A stretch of 64,000 nucleotides of DNA from an uncultured Bacteroidales bacterium (GCA_947303715.1 CAMYYY010000002.1:1-64000), one strand, 5' to 3'; shown: positions 47,151 through 55,460, counted from the first letter of the stretch. The notes: generated by a model from the letters alone, not told the origin. Numbers and translations are program-made.

Positions 47151-48578
47151 ATGAAAAGAATACGAATTTTTTTACTGATTCTATTATCTCTGTTGTTTTG
47201 CAAGGTGGTGGACATCTACGCTACCAATGCCCATTTGAAAACAGCAGTACAGGCAGAGGCTCTTTCACACGATAAGGTATCTGTCCATATTGACAGCATC
47301 ACATACTCTGGAGGAGAGACTATCTGGTATTCTGCCAAAGTCTTTTCTACAGACAGTTTGCGTGCGAGCCGCGTGCTTTATGTTGAACTGCTCTCATCAG
47401 AAGGAGTTCTCTTGCAACAGCAGAAACTCCAAATCACAGACAGCCAATGCCGCGGTTCATTCGCGCTCACCAAGAAAGTCACCCTGGCCCGGCGAGACGT
47501 CAACTTGCTTTATCCCAAAGGTTCCTATCAACTCCGTGCCTATACCGCGCAAATGCTGAAGGGGAATAGCGAAGGGAATGAAGTGGACGGACTGGTACTT
47601 GACGGATGGGTGGTTGATAGGAGAGACCATCCGTTGGAGGGCGTGACCGTAACGGCCGTTATTGATGCCGAAGCGGGTTCTGAGCAAAGGGAAGTCAAAG
47701 TGAAAACTGACCGTCGGGGGCATTGGTGCTTTCCTATGGAGGATTTCTTTGGCACCCGTCAGGTCAGCCTTTCGTTGGACTGGAAGAGAAGACATGGCAG
47801 GCACATTGTCGTGCGTCAATCTCCCAGCCACGACCTGGCTTCACAGCTGGCGGCGTATGGTGCACATCGCAAAGGTGGCCCTGTTAGCGATGGGGCTATT
47901 CAATATTTTGATATGCTGGATGAGGAGGATGCACGCTTAAATCTTGGATTGAAATCGGTCAGCGTGGCAGGCTTTTTGGCCGACAAGGCGCTTAAAACCA
48001 GCGTAAAGCACGCCGATGTATCGTATTCCCCCAACCAACCTCCCACCACGACCCAGTTTTACCCCGAAGAAGATTACGGCGTTATTAACACCCAACGTTT
48101 AGACCAGGCAGATGCCCGAAGATTCAGGAATCCAACCCCAGCGATTGTGACGCAAGGAACCTATGTGAACGGACATCTCGCACGCTGGAACATCAATGTC
48201 CCTAAAGACTTTCCTGCCAAAATCTACGACAAGGCAATTACCTACACGTACGCGCGAGACATTAACATCAAGTATGTAAAGTCTGTACTTCTTATCGACT
48301 ATGAACCAGCTACACATCCCTATGTTGCAGTTTCGGTAGTACTGCGGGGAGCAAGAGAGATAGTAAACAACACCCCAGACCACAGAACCGTCCGTTTTGC
48401 TGGATACAGCACTCTTATGGAGCCTTACGCCTCTGCCCATCCCGACAACCCCGAGACGGATGACAAGGTTAGCCGTCGCGCTATTTATTGGGATTCCGAG
48501 AATACTATGGACAAAGCTGGCTTCGCTACACAGTCATTTTACATCAGCGACGAATCCCCCGTTCAGGCGGATTTGTAA
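47151..48578 (+). CDS. Short MG2-type protein, 3' end disrupted (paralogue 2)
   Basis: A 475-residue protein with a signal peptide (MKRIRIFLLILLSLLFCKVV). It keeps the MG2 part (KVSVHIDSITYSGGETIWYS, RVLYVELLSSEGVLLQQQK) and then jumps to VDGLVLDGWVVDRRDHPLEG and the late region (YVKSVLLIDYEPATHPYVAV, RRAIYWDSENTMDKAGFATQ). The central domains of its sisters are absent. The frame ends at SFYISDESPVQADL inside a palindromic element. A remnant of the family C-terminus survives downstream in another frame. Codon use is more AT-rich than in paralogue 1. It is probably a decayed or trimmed copy. Confidence 0.7.
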   Translation: MKRIRIFLLILLSLLFCKVVDIYATNAHLKTAVQAEALSHDKVSVHIDSITYSGGETIWYSAKVFSTDSLRASRVLYVELLSSEGVLLQQQKLQITDSQCRGSFALTKKVTLARRDVNLLYPKGSYQLRAYTAQMLKGNSEGNEVDGLVLDGWVVDRRDHPLEGVTVTAVIDAEAGSEQREVKVKTDRRGHWCFPMEDFFGTRQVSLSLDWKRRHGRHIVVRQSPSHDLASQLAAYGAHRKGGPVSDGAIQYFDMLDEEDARLNLGLKSVSVAGFLADKALKTSVKHADVSYSPNQPPTTTQFYPEEDYGVINTQRLDQADARRFRNPTPAIVTQGTYVNGHLARWNINVPKDFPAKIYDKAITYTYARDINIKYVKSVLLIDYEPATHPYVAVSVVLRGAREIVNNTPDHRTVRFAGYSTLMEPYASAHPDNPETDDKVSRRAIYWDSENTMDKAGFATQSFYISDESPVQADL

Positions 48579-48616
48579 TCCGGCTGTGTTGAGAAGGGGA
48601 TTTACAATCCCCAGCC
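48560..48616. repeat. GGATT-AATCC double-hairpin element at the 3' end of paralogue 2
   Basis: Two palindromes, CGGATTTGTAATCCG (48568-48582) and GGGGATTTACAATCCCC (48596-48612), sit 13 bases apart. Each has a three-base loop and an AATCC core in inverted order. The layout resembles paired REP/BIME-like units spread by RAYT transposases. The stop codon of paralogue 2 (TAA at 48576-48578) lies in the first palindrome. Confidence 0.75.
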
Positions 48617-48654
48617 TATGGCGGGAAAGAGAAGCAAAAAGAGAGAAATGAAGG

Positions 48655-48727
48655 GAATGTGGAAGGACAATTCATAAGAAAAAGTGAGGGATTGCAACGG
48701 ACGGACGTACCGATTATTAACCAATAA
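48655..48727 (+). pseudogene. Remnant of the family C-terminus cut off from paralogue 2
   Basis: Read in the frame that ends at TAA 48725-48727, the bases give ...IRKSEGLQRTDVPIINQ. The intact sisters end TISAEGLTPDGVPIINQ. The remnant is out of frame with the upstream gene and follows the palindromic element, so the C-terminus was severed by that insertion and then drifted. Confidence 0.65.
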
Positions 48728-48730
48728 CCC

Positions 48731-51388
48731 ATGAAACGTTTCGTCCTTTTCCCTATGCTGTATCTCTGCGCCACGCTTATGGCGCAGACGGAGGGCGACG
48801 TGGCTCAGCTGGTGACGTATGCTGCGCGCATCAATTACTTCACTCGCCTCTGTCCGCAGGAGAAGGTTTATCTCCATCTCGATAACACGGCGTACTTCCA
48901 GGGCGAGACTATCTGGTACGCCGCCAACGTGGTGGATGCCACTACGGGCGGCGAGGCTGCCAGCAAGGTGCTCTATGTGGAATTGCTCTCGCCAACGGGC
49001 GTGGTGCTTAGGCAGCAGAAGCTGAAGGTGGTTGACGGGCGTTGTCACGGTTCTTTTCCTCTTGTCGATGGCGACGTGAAGGCTGCGGTGAATTTGCGCG
49101 GCGCTATCAGCTACCCCAGCGGCTACTACCAAATCCGCGCCTACACCCGTGCCATGCTTAACTTTGACGAAGCATCCATTTTCAGTCGCGTCATACCCGT
49201 CTATAAGGAGCCAGAGCAGGAAGGTTTTTATGATGATCCTATAATCGCTGAATACGAAGGATTGGAGCGTAATCGTCCCAAGTTGCCACGTTCCGAGCGT
49301 CCCAAATCGCTGAATGTCTCTTTCTTTCCTGAGGGCGGGCATCTGATAGAGGGAGTTTCGTGCCGCATAGCCTTTAAGGTGACAGATGAGCACGGAATGG
49401 GGGTGGAGGTGGATAGCATAATAGCAGACAATGGAAAGGGAATATCCAAGAGTCCTACACACAAAGGAATGGGATATTTCGTAGGCAAGCTGGAAGGTGA
49501 TTCCCGACGAATCAGTTTCATGAAGGATGGCAAACGATATACTTTCTCCCTGCCTCGGCCAGAAAAGAAAGGATGCGCTGTCAGATTGAATGCTCTGCGG
49601 GACGATTCTATCCGGATTGCCATTAAGGGGCGTAATATTTCCAGCAACAGCCAACTTGGATATACCATCCTTTGTAGAGAAAAAGTCGTTTCCTGCGATG
49701 ATGTCAGGCTGACTCCCGATGCTTTCGACGCCTCCTTTTCTCAGGCTCTTATTTGTGTTCCCAAAGCGGGGCTTCCAACGGGCATTCACCAATTCACGTT
49801 CTTTGATTCTACTGGGGCTATCCTTGCCCAACGGCTCTTTTTCGTTGATAACGGCCTGCCTGTCGTTCCTGTCACAGCTGAATTTGAAAAGGCAGATTTT
49901 CAGCCTTTCGACGAAATGAAATTGAACCTAAAAGCGGGAAAGCCTGTAACCTTCTCTCTTGCCGTGCGCGATGCTGCCGACTATGGTACCGCCTACCGTG
50001 ACGACATCCGCACCTACATGCTGCTTTCATCAGAGCTGAAAGGACTCATCGAGGAACCAGAGTGGTACTTTGGAGCCTCACCCCAACCTCAATCGTCTCT
50101 TTACCCCCCTCAATCCCCCCGTTATCGGGGGGCAGAAACCCCTAAAGGGAAGGGAGCGGCGAGCGGAGGTAATCAGGTCACCCCTCCTTCAGGAGGGGAG
50201 GGGGAGGCTACTCCTTTAGGGGGGAGGCTTGCGGCTCTCGACGTGCTGATGATGGTGCAGGGATGGACACGTTATGACTGGCAGCAGATGGTCGGTATAA
50301 CGCCATTTGTCCCCAGACATTACACCGAAGAGCAGCTTGTTCTCGACGGCTGGGCTTTCAGCCGCATCTTGGAAGTGCCTCTTTCTAATGTGAAAATGAC
50401 AGCAAAGCTCTATTCTCCTGACCGAAAGTTGGTTCAGAGAGAAACAGTTACCACCGACAGCCTCGGATATTGGAGCATAGGACTGGACGACTATGAAGGA
50501 GAGTGGGATTTGTTCCTTTTTTCAAAAAGATCTAAAAAAATAACGGAAAAAATGACTACCCGTGTTCGTTTTGAACGTTCGTACCAGCCTCATGTGTCTC
50601 CTTTCCGCCCTGAAGACATTTTCCTTCCTGATTATGAAAGCATCTATCCAGACATTTATGAAGAAGAAAAAGGAAAAGCGTCTGTCCATCTTCCTAAGGT
50701 GCAATTTTTCCCAGATTATTTTAACAAAGATTCCTTTTCTTATTTAATCGAAGAAGTCGTAATTGAAGGCCAGCGTCGCTATATAGACTATAATCGTTTC
50801 CGTGCATTCGATGCAAACAAGGATACGGAAATGGATCTTGATGAAGGAAACTATACAAATTTTGTGAGAGGTTATTTGGAAGAAAAAGGATACGCTCTCT
50901 TCTATGAATATGACGATTTTGGAAACATAAGCAGTATAAAAATAGACAATCATCCTACAAGCTGGATTCCCATATACCACTCGGAAAAGCCAAAGCGATT
51001 TCGGTCTGACCCAATTGTCGCCTCCTGGGATATTGACATGGAAGACGTGCAATCTGTCTTAGTTTTTAATTATGAGCCTGGACATCGTTATGTTAAAGTT
51101 GAGATTCACATGAAAGACGATCTTCAAAAAAAGCAACATAATAAAAACTATCGTCATACCACCTTCACGGGCTATACGCCTGTGGTGGAGTACTACGCCC
51201 CCACCTATCCAAATGGCCCTATTCCAGGCGACAAGGACTACCGTCGTACCCTCTACTGGAATCCCGAAGTCACTACCGACAGCACCGGCTGCGCCACCGT
51301 CTCGTTCTACAACAACGGCTACAGCCGCGCCCTCACCATCTCCGCCGAAGGCCTCACCCCCGACGGCGTGCCGATTATTAACCAATAA
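48731..51388 (+). CDS. MG2-type exported protein with plug-like region (paralogue 3)
   Basis: An 885-residue protein with signal peptide MKRFVLFPMLYLCATLMAQ. It lacks the STN domain of paralogue 1 but keeps everything after it: CPQEKVYLHLDNTAYFQGET, PEGGHLIEGVSCRIAFKVTD, SLAVRDAADYGTAYRDDIRT, a repeat-coded linker, LDVLMMVQGWTRYDWQQM, the plug-like IEEVVIEGQRRYIDYNRF and YWNPEVTTDSTGCATVSFY. Both ends are nearly the same in DNA as those of its sisters, while the middle (about 49.2-49.9 and 50.4-51.15 kb) is AT-richer and divergent. The next paralogue starts 3 bases after its stop. Confidence 0.8.
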   Translation: MKRFVLFPMLYLCATLMAQTEGDVAQLVTYAARINYFTRLCPQEKVYLHLDNTAYFQGETIWYAANVVDATTGGEAASKVLYVELLSPTGVVLRQQKLKVVDGRCHGSFPLVDGDVKAAVNLRGAISYPSGYYQIRAYTRAMLNFDEASIFSRVIPVYKEPEQEGFYDDPIIAEYEGLERNRPKLPRSERPKSLNVSFFPEGGHLIEGVSCRIAFKVTDEHGMGVEVDSIIADNGKGISKSPTHKGMGYFVGKLEGDSRRISFMKDGKRYTFSLPRPEKKGCAVRLNALRDDSIRIAIKGRNISSNSQLGYTILCREKVVSCDDVRLTPDAFDASFSQALICVPKAGLPTGIHQFTFFDSTGAILAQRLFFVDNGLPVVPVTAEFEKADFQPFDEMKLNLKAGKPVTFSLAVRDAADYGTAYRDDIRTYMLLSSELKGLIEEPEWYFGASPQPQSSLYPPQSPRYRGAETPKGKGAASGGNQVTPPSGGEGEATPLGGRLAALDVLMMVQGWTRYDWQQMVGITPFVPRHYTEEQLVLDGWAFSRILEVPLSNVKMTAKLYSPDRKLVQRETVTTDSLGYWSIGLDDYEGEWDLFLFSKRSKKITEKMTTRVRFERSYQPHVSPFRPEDIFLPDYESIYPDIYEEEKGKASVHLPKVQFFPDYFNKDSFSYLIEEVVIEGQRRYIDYNRFRAFDANKDTEMDLDEGNYTNFVRGYLEEKGYALFYEYDDFGNISSIKIDNHPTSWIPIYHSEKPKRFRSDPIVASWDIDMEDVQSVLVFNYEPGHRYVKVEIHMKDDLQKKQHNKNYRHTTFTGYTPVVEYYAPTYPNGPIPGDKDYRRTLYWNPEVTTDSTGCATVSFYNNGYSRALTISAEGLTPDGVPIINQ
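50100..50232 (+). repeat. MITE-like palindromic element inside paralogue 3
   Basis: The left part equals that in paralogue 1 (CCCCCCGTTATCGGGGGG, then AAACCCCTAAAGGGAAGGG) and is read in the same frame at the same protein position. The right end differs (GGAGGGGGAGGCTACTCC, TTTAGGGGGGAGGC). The insertion was therefore probably present before the two genes were duplicated, and one end was later remodelled. Confidence 0.75.
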
Positions 51389-51391
51389 CCC

Positions 51392-54265
51392 ATGAAACGC
51401 CTTGCCCTTCTGCCCTTCCTGTTCCTCTGCGTCACGCTTATGGCGCAGACGGAGAGCGACGTGGCTCAACTGGTGACTTATGCTGCCCGCATCAACTACT
51501 TCAACCGCCTCTGTCCGCAGGAGAAAGTCTATCTCCATCTTGACAACACGGCATACTTCCAGGGCGAGACCATCTGGTATGCCGCCAACGTGGTCGATGC
51601 TATTACGGGAGGCGAAGCTGCCAGTAAGGTGCTCTATGTGGAGTTGCTCTCGCCGACAGGTGTAGTGCTGAAACAGCAGAAGCTGAAGGTGGTTGACGGG
51701 CGTTGCCATGGCTCCTTTTCTCTTATTGATACCTCCGTGGATGAAGCTATCGCCCTGCGCGGCGCCATCGGCTATCCCAGCGGCTACTACCAGATCCGCG
51801 CCTACACCCGCGCCATGCTTAACTTCGACGATGCCGGCGTCTTCTCGCGCGTCATCCCCGTCTATAAGGCTCCCGAGAAGGAGGGCGAATACGACGACCC
51901 CGTCATGCGCCAATACAACGGCAAGGAGACCAACCGTCCCGAGCCGAAGCGCTTGGAGAAACTCGACAAGTTCAACATGGCCTTCTACCCCGAGGGCGGA
52001 CACCTCATCAGCGGCCTTCCCTGCCGTATCGCCTTCAAGGCTACCGACAAGCAGGGGCATGGCGTCAGCATCGAAGCCTTGACGGATGCCGACGGAAATG
52101 CCCTATCCATCCCCCTCCAGCATGGCGGCATGGGCAGTTTCGAGATTACGCCAGGGGAGAAAACGCAGAAAGTTAGCGCTGTCTATGAGGGAAAGAAATA
52201 CTCGTTCACGTTGCCCGAACCCGAGCCGGAAGGATGCACGCTACGAATAATGAGGTCCACGAGTCAACAAGTCAACGAGTCTACGAGTGGGGACAGTATT
52301 ATCGTCAACTTTGCTGCTGCAGGAAGTCCTTCGAAAAAGCTGTTGGGCTATACCCTCACCTCGCAGGGGAGGTGCCACGTTGTGGATACGCTTACCATCG
52401 GCACGCGAGGCTGCACCCGCTCTATCGCTACTGCATCCCTCCCTACAGGTGTCCATCAGCTGACGCTCTTTGATGCCGACGGTGCCATCTATGCCCAGCG
52501 CCTGCTCTTCATCGACAACGGCATCCAAACCGAAACCGTCTCCGTTACCACCGAGAATGCCGACATCCACCCTTTCGACGAAATCCGACTGAATTTGCAA
52601 GCCTCATCTAAATCCTCCCCTGAAGGGAAGGACTTTAAGTCACCCCTCCTTCAGGAGGGTTGCTCTCCCCCGATAACGGGGGAGTCGGAGGGGGTGCAAA
52701 GACCATTGAAGGGGGAGCCCCTTACCTTCTCCCTCGCTGTGCGTGATGCCGCCGACTATGGTACTGCCTACCGCGACGACATCCGCACCTATATGCTTCT
52801 TTCCTCTGAACTGAAGGGACTGATAGAGGAACCGGGGTGGTACTTTGAAAGTGAACAGAGATCAGTGAACAGTGAACAGATAATGGCTAAGGAGCCGCAA
52901 ACCAAGGTATCATCTGATAACTGTTCACTGTTCACTGATCACTCAAGGCTTGACGCTCTTGACCTCCTTATGCTCGTGCAGGGCTGGACACGCTATAACT
53001 GGCGGCAGATGGCGGGGGTGGAGCCGTTCAAAATCCGCCATTATACCGAAGGACAGCTCGTGCTCGACGGTTGGGCGTTCAGCCGTATTAAGGAGACACC
53101 CCTCGAGGGCGTGAAGATTGCCGTCCGCCTCACCTCGCAAGACCGCCAACACAGACAGCAGACTACCGTCACTACGGACAGCATCGGCTACTGGAGCGTA
53201 GGCGTGGAGGACTTCGAAGGCGAATGGGACCTCTATATGGAGACCCGCCAGCAGGAGGACCAAAAAGGCAACAAAACCACCCGCGTCCGACTGGAGCGCT
53301 CGTCAAAGCCCGACCTATATGCCTATACGCCTATTGAAAAATGGCTTCCGACCTACGCATGGGATCCTGACAAAATGCTCACCGTGCAGCAGGCAAGGGA
53401 TTCCGAGTTTCAACTGCCCTCCGATTCGCACCTGCTGCAGGAAGTGGAAATCACAGGGCGGCGCAAGTACATCGACTACTACACCTTCAAGGCCTTCGAT
53501 GCCGCGAAGGATGCCGAACTGATGCTTGACGAGGGAAGTTACACCTATAAGGTCGTGGACTATCTGCGTGACAAAGGCTATGCCGTCCAGTTTCCCGACG
53601 GACAGACCTTTGATTCTTTTATAGCAAGTTATAACCACGAAAAATGGCTCTTATGTCCCCCCTTGGAAGATATCAATGGACCTGATTCTATGATGTCGCG
53701 TACCATCTATTACCAATGGTTATCTATGCAAGCCCCCATAAATGGTTTCCGTACATTTTGGTTTATCAAAGAAGGTAATAGAGACCGAACTGGGCCGTCG
53801 TACTTCGATGGCTTTGACTTGGATTTGGAAGAGGTAAAGAGCATTATTGTCTATGACGACCCACATTTGTTCTCTTCTTTCCCTGCCGTTCGCGATCTCA
53901 TGACAAACCGCCTCATTCGAAGTTTTGAAAGGCCCAAGAAAGAGACTGGTTTTCCAGCTGGCCTATATATTGTGGAGCTTGAGCTAAACCGTAAGCGTCG
54001 CACACGTGTAAAGAAGAACTCCCGCACCACCTCCTTTACAGGCTATAGCCCCGTCGTGGAGTTCTACGCCCCCACCTATCCAAATGGTCCCATACAAGGT
54101 GACAAGGACTATCGCCGAACTATCTACTGGAATCCAGAAGTCACTACCGACGAGAACGGCTATGCCTCCGTCTCCTTCTTCAACAACGGCTACAGCCGCG
54201 CCCTCACCATCTCCGCCGAAGGCCTCACTCCCGACGGCATACCGATTATCAACACGCAGCCATGA
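51392..54265 (+). CDS. MG2-type exported protein with plug-like region (paralogue 4)
   Basis: A 957-residue protein (signal peptide MKRLALLPFLFLCVTLMAQ) of the same plan as paralogue 3: MG2 (about 38-170), PEGGHLISGLPCRIAFKATD, SLAVRDAADYGTAYRDDIRT, LDLLMLVQGWTRYNWRQM, the plug-like LQEVEITGRRKYIDYYTF and YWNPEVTTDENGYASVSFF. It carries three different repeat-coded inserts: an octamer array (RSTSQQVNESTSG), a 79-bp palindromic element (SPLLQEGCSPPITGESEG) and a 20-bp inverted repeat (ESEQRSVNSEQ ... NCSLFTDHS). It is the last gene of the cluster, with a hairpin 76 bases downstream. Confidence 0.8.
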   Translation: MKRLALLPFLFLCVTLMAQTESDVAQLVTYAARINYFNRLCPQEKVYLHLDNTAYFQGETIWYAANVVDAITGGEAASKVLYVELLSPTGVVLKQQKLKVVDGRCHGSFSLIDTSVDEAIALRGAIGYPSGYYQIRAYTRAMLNFDDAGVFSRVIPVYKAPEKEGEYDDPVMRQYNGKETNRPEPKRLEKLDKFNMAFYPEGGHLISGLPCRIAFKATDKQGHGVSIEALTDADGNALSIPLQHGGMGSFEITPGEKTQKVSAVYEGKKYSFTLPEPEPEGCTLRIMRSTSQQVNESTSGDSIIVNFAAAGSPSKKLLGYTLTSQGRCHVVDTLTIGTRGCTRSIATASLPTGVHQLTLFDADGAIYAQRLLFIDNGIQTETVSVTTENADIHPFDEIRLNLQASSKSSPEGKDFKSPLLQEGCSPPITGESEGVQRPLKGEPLTFSLAVRDAADYGTAYRDDIRTYMLLSSELKGLIEEPGWYFESEQRSVNSEQIMAKEPQTKVSSDNCSLFTDHSRLDALDLLMLVQGWTRYNWRQMAGVEPFKIRHYTEGQLVLDGWAFSRIKETPLEGVKIAVRLTSQDRQHRQQTTVTTDSIGYWSVGVEDFEGEWDLYMETRQQEDQKGNKTTRVRLERSSKPDLYAYTPIEKWLPTYAWDPDKMLTVQQARDSEFQLPSDSHLLQEVEITGRRKYIDYYTFKAFDAAKDAELMLDEGSYTYKVVDYLRDKGYAVQFPDGQTFDSFIASYNHEKWLLCPPLEDINGPDSMMSRTIYYQWLSMQAPINGFRTFWFIKEGNRDRTGPSYFDGFDLDLEEVKSIIVYDDPHLFSSFPAVRDLMTNRLIRSFERPKKETGFPAGLYIVELELNRKRRTRVKKNSRTTSFTGYSPVVEFYAPTYPNGPIQGDKDYRRTIYWNPEVTTDENGYASVSFFNNGYSRALTISAEGLTPDGIPIINTQP
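52255..52286 (+). repeat. Four GTCNACRA octamers inside paralogue 4
   Basis: GTCCACGA, GTCAACAA, GTCAACGA and GTCTACGA in direct tandem, read as part of RSTSQQVNESTSG. They belong to the same word family as the array inside rpoN at 15266. Confidence 0.8.
52637..52715 (+). repeat. 79-bp palindromic element, identical to part of paralogue 1 but in another frame
   Basis: Bases 52637-52715 equal 45583-45661 without a difference. Here they start on codon position 1; in paralogue 1 they start on codon position 2. The peptides made (SPLLQEGCSPPITGESEG here, TPPSGGLLSPDNGGVGGG there) therefore differ fully. The position in the protein is also different, before SLAVRDAADYGTAY rather than after it. 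Confidence 0.9.
52851..52943 (+). repeat. GTGAACA inverted repeat inside paralogue 4
   Basis: GATCAGTGAACAGTGAACAG (52860-52879) and CTGTTCACTGTTCACTGATC (52921-52940) are perfect 20-bp complements, 41 bases apart. They are read in frame in the linker where paralogues 1 and 3 carry the MITE-like element. Related TGTTCACTGATC words occur outside genes at 56204-56260. Confidence 0.85.
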
Positions 54266-54341
54266 CACTCCCCTACGCACAGGGGTTGCACATCCGCCCC
54301 CTTTTTATCGGCTTACTTTTTTGGGGTGATGATGCTTCCCC

Positions 54342-54382
54342 ATCCCGCCAATTCCACTCAGGAAAAGGCGGGATTTTCTTTG
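54342..54382 (+). terminator. Probable terminator of the MG2 cluster
   Basis: ATCCCGCC (54342-54349) and GGCGGGAT (54367-54374) make an 8-bp stem with a 17-base loop, followed by TTTTCTTTG. The loop is long, so the call is tentative. Confidence 0.5.
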
Positions 54383-54483
54383 TCCTTCCGGCATTCGGCA
54401 GGTAAAAAACGTGCTTCGTGGATTAGTTTTTTTCGGTTCGGGCGGTTTTTTCTGAAGGAGGGCAAGGGGATGGAAGGGCGGAA

Positions 54484-54728
54484 TAGTCATTTAGTCATTT
54501 AGTCATTTAGTCATTTTCTTTTGACTGGTTTGGGGCGATGGAAAGGATGATGGAAAATTGTTATTTGGGGATATCAAAAAAGAAGGAATTATTATATAGT
54601 AATTTTAATTATATATTATATATAATATATATTATATATAATATATAATTAAGGCTATTCTGAAAAGTCTGGGCGGGGGCGAGAGATGCTGGAGAGAAAA
54701 TGACTAAATGACTAAATGACTAAATGAC
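54484..54728. repeat. Inverted octamer module C with a perfect 48-bp AT palindrome
   Basis: Four exact TAGTCATT octamers (54484-54515) face three exact AATGACTA copies and a fourth partial one (54699-54728). The core 54605-54652 is a perfect palindrome of 48 A/T bases, able to extrude as a cruciform. The layout is that of modules A and B at 11.1-11.5 kb, with a third repeat word. The DUF4248/HU/smalltalk genes follow. Confidence 0.85.
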
Positions 54729-54980
54729 CTCATGATTTTGGGAACATACCCAATCGGCATCAGAAATCATTCTCGCTGCAATGCTGCAGAAAATAGCGTG
54801 TTTTTCGCAGCAGATGATTCTCTCCCGCGCGCCGCGGGGGGCAGGAAATTCCCCTGGGCTGAAAATTCATTCCACTGGGCGGACGCGCCAGCGCACTGCG
54901 CTAAAAATCCAGTCCACTGCGCTATTTCTTGAGAAAGCAGTTACAAATTGTAAGTTACCCCGTTTTTTTTCGCCCCAACG
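54729..54980. other. Gene-free stretch with short GC-rich palindromic words
   Basis: No gene is supportable. It holds words of the type GCGCGCCGCGGGG, CCAGCGCACTGCGCT and TCCACTGCGCTA, and small direct repeats (TTCCACTGGGC, GTCCACTGCGC). Its place after module C parallels the GC-rich stretch after module B. Confidence 0.5.
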
Positions 54981-55012
54981 TTTGGTGGCCTCAGAAATTT
55001 TTCGTAACTTTG
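54981..55012 (+). promoter_or_regulatory. Perfect promoter of the DUF4248 gene
   Basis: TTTG (54981-54984), 20 bases and TAACTTTG (55005-55012). The leader up to the ATG at 55089 holds CTTAACTC/TTAATTC repeats. Confidence 0.85.
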
Positions 55013-55088
55013 TAGCAAATAAAGGGGACTCTTAACTCCTAATTCTCAACATTTTTTCTTAACTCTTAACTCTTAATTCTTAACTAAA

Positions 55089-55460
55089 ATGTATTACATT
55101 CTTTACCCTTATTCGGGGCGCACGCGCTCCTACACCTTCTCTATCGACGCCTGCACGCCTCCGCGCGCGATGCTGAAGCGCGAGCTGGCACAGGCGTACT
55201 ACCCCGATGCTTCTGATGCCAAGCAGGCTCTTAACAGGCTGGCCTTTGCCCTTTCGCATGCCCGGCAACCTCGAGGCACGCTGAGCGACAACGATGCCGC
55301 ACTTGCCCGTGCAGACGGCAGTGTCTATCTCGAGGATGTGCTGCACGACATTGCCCCCATCGGCACGGCAAAACTGCTGCTCCCCGCTCATGTCGCAGCC
55401 ATCCTGCACTTCCTCGGCCCTGTGCCGGACAAGGAAGACATCCTCGCTTTAGCCGCCTAA
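55089..55460 (+). CDS. DUF4248-like protein
   Basis: A 123-residue protein without signal peptide. MLKRELAQAYYPDASDAKQALNRL and LLLPAHVAAILHFLGP match the usual 'ELA..Y.P......L.rwi' and 'LTP.qV..Iv..lG.P' pattern of DUF4248, a small helical family of gut Bacteroidales that I know to lie next to HU-type and smalltalk genes. The middle (AFALSHARQPRGTLSDNDAA) is longer than in most. The function is unknown. Confidence 0.65.
   Translation: MYYILYPYSGRTRSYTFSIDACTPPRAMLKRELAQAYYPDASDAKQALNRLAFALSHARQPRGTLSDNDAALARADGSVYLEDVLHDIAPIGTAKLLLPAHVAAILHFLGPVPDKEDILALAA

Noticed and set aside
54484..54728. CRISPR array
   Set aside because: Units are 8 bases, directly contiguous without spacers, and inverted on the other side. 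No cas gene is in the window.
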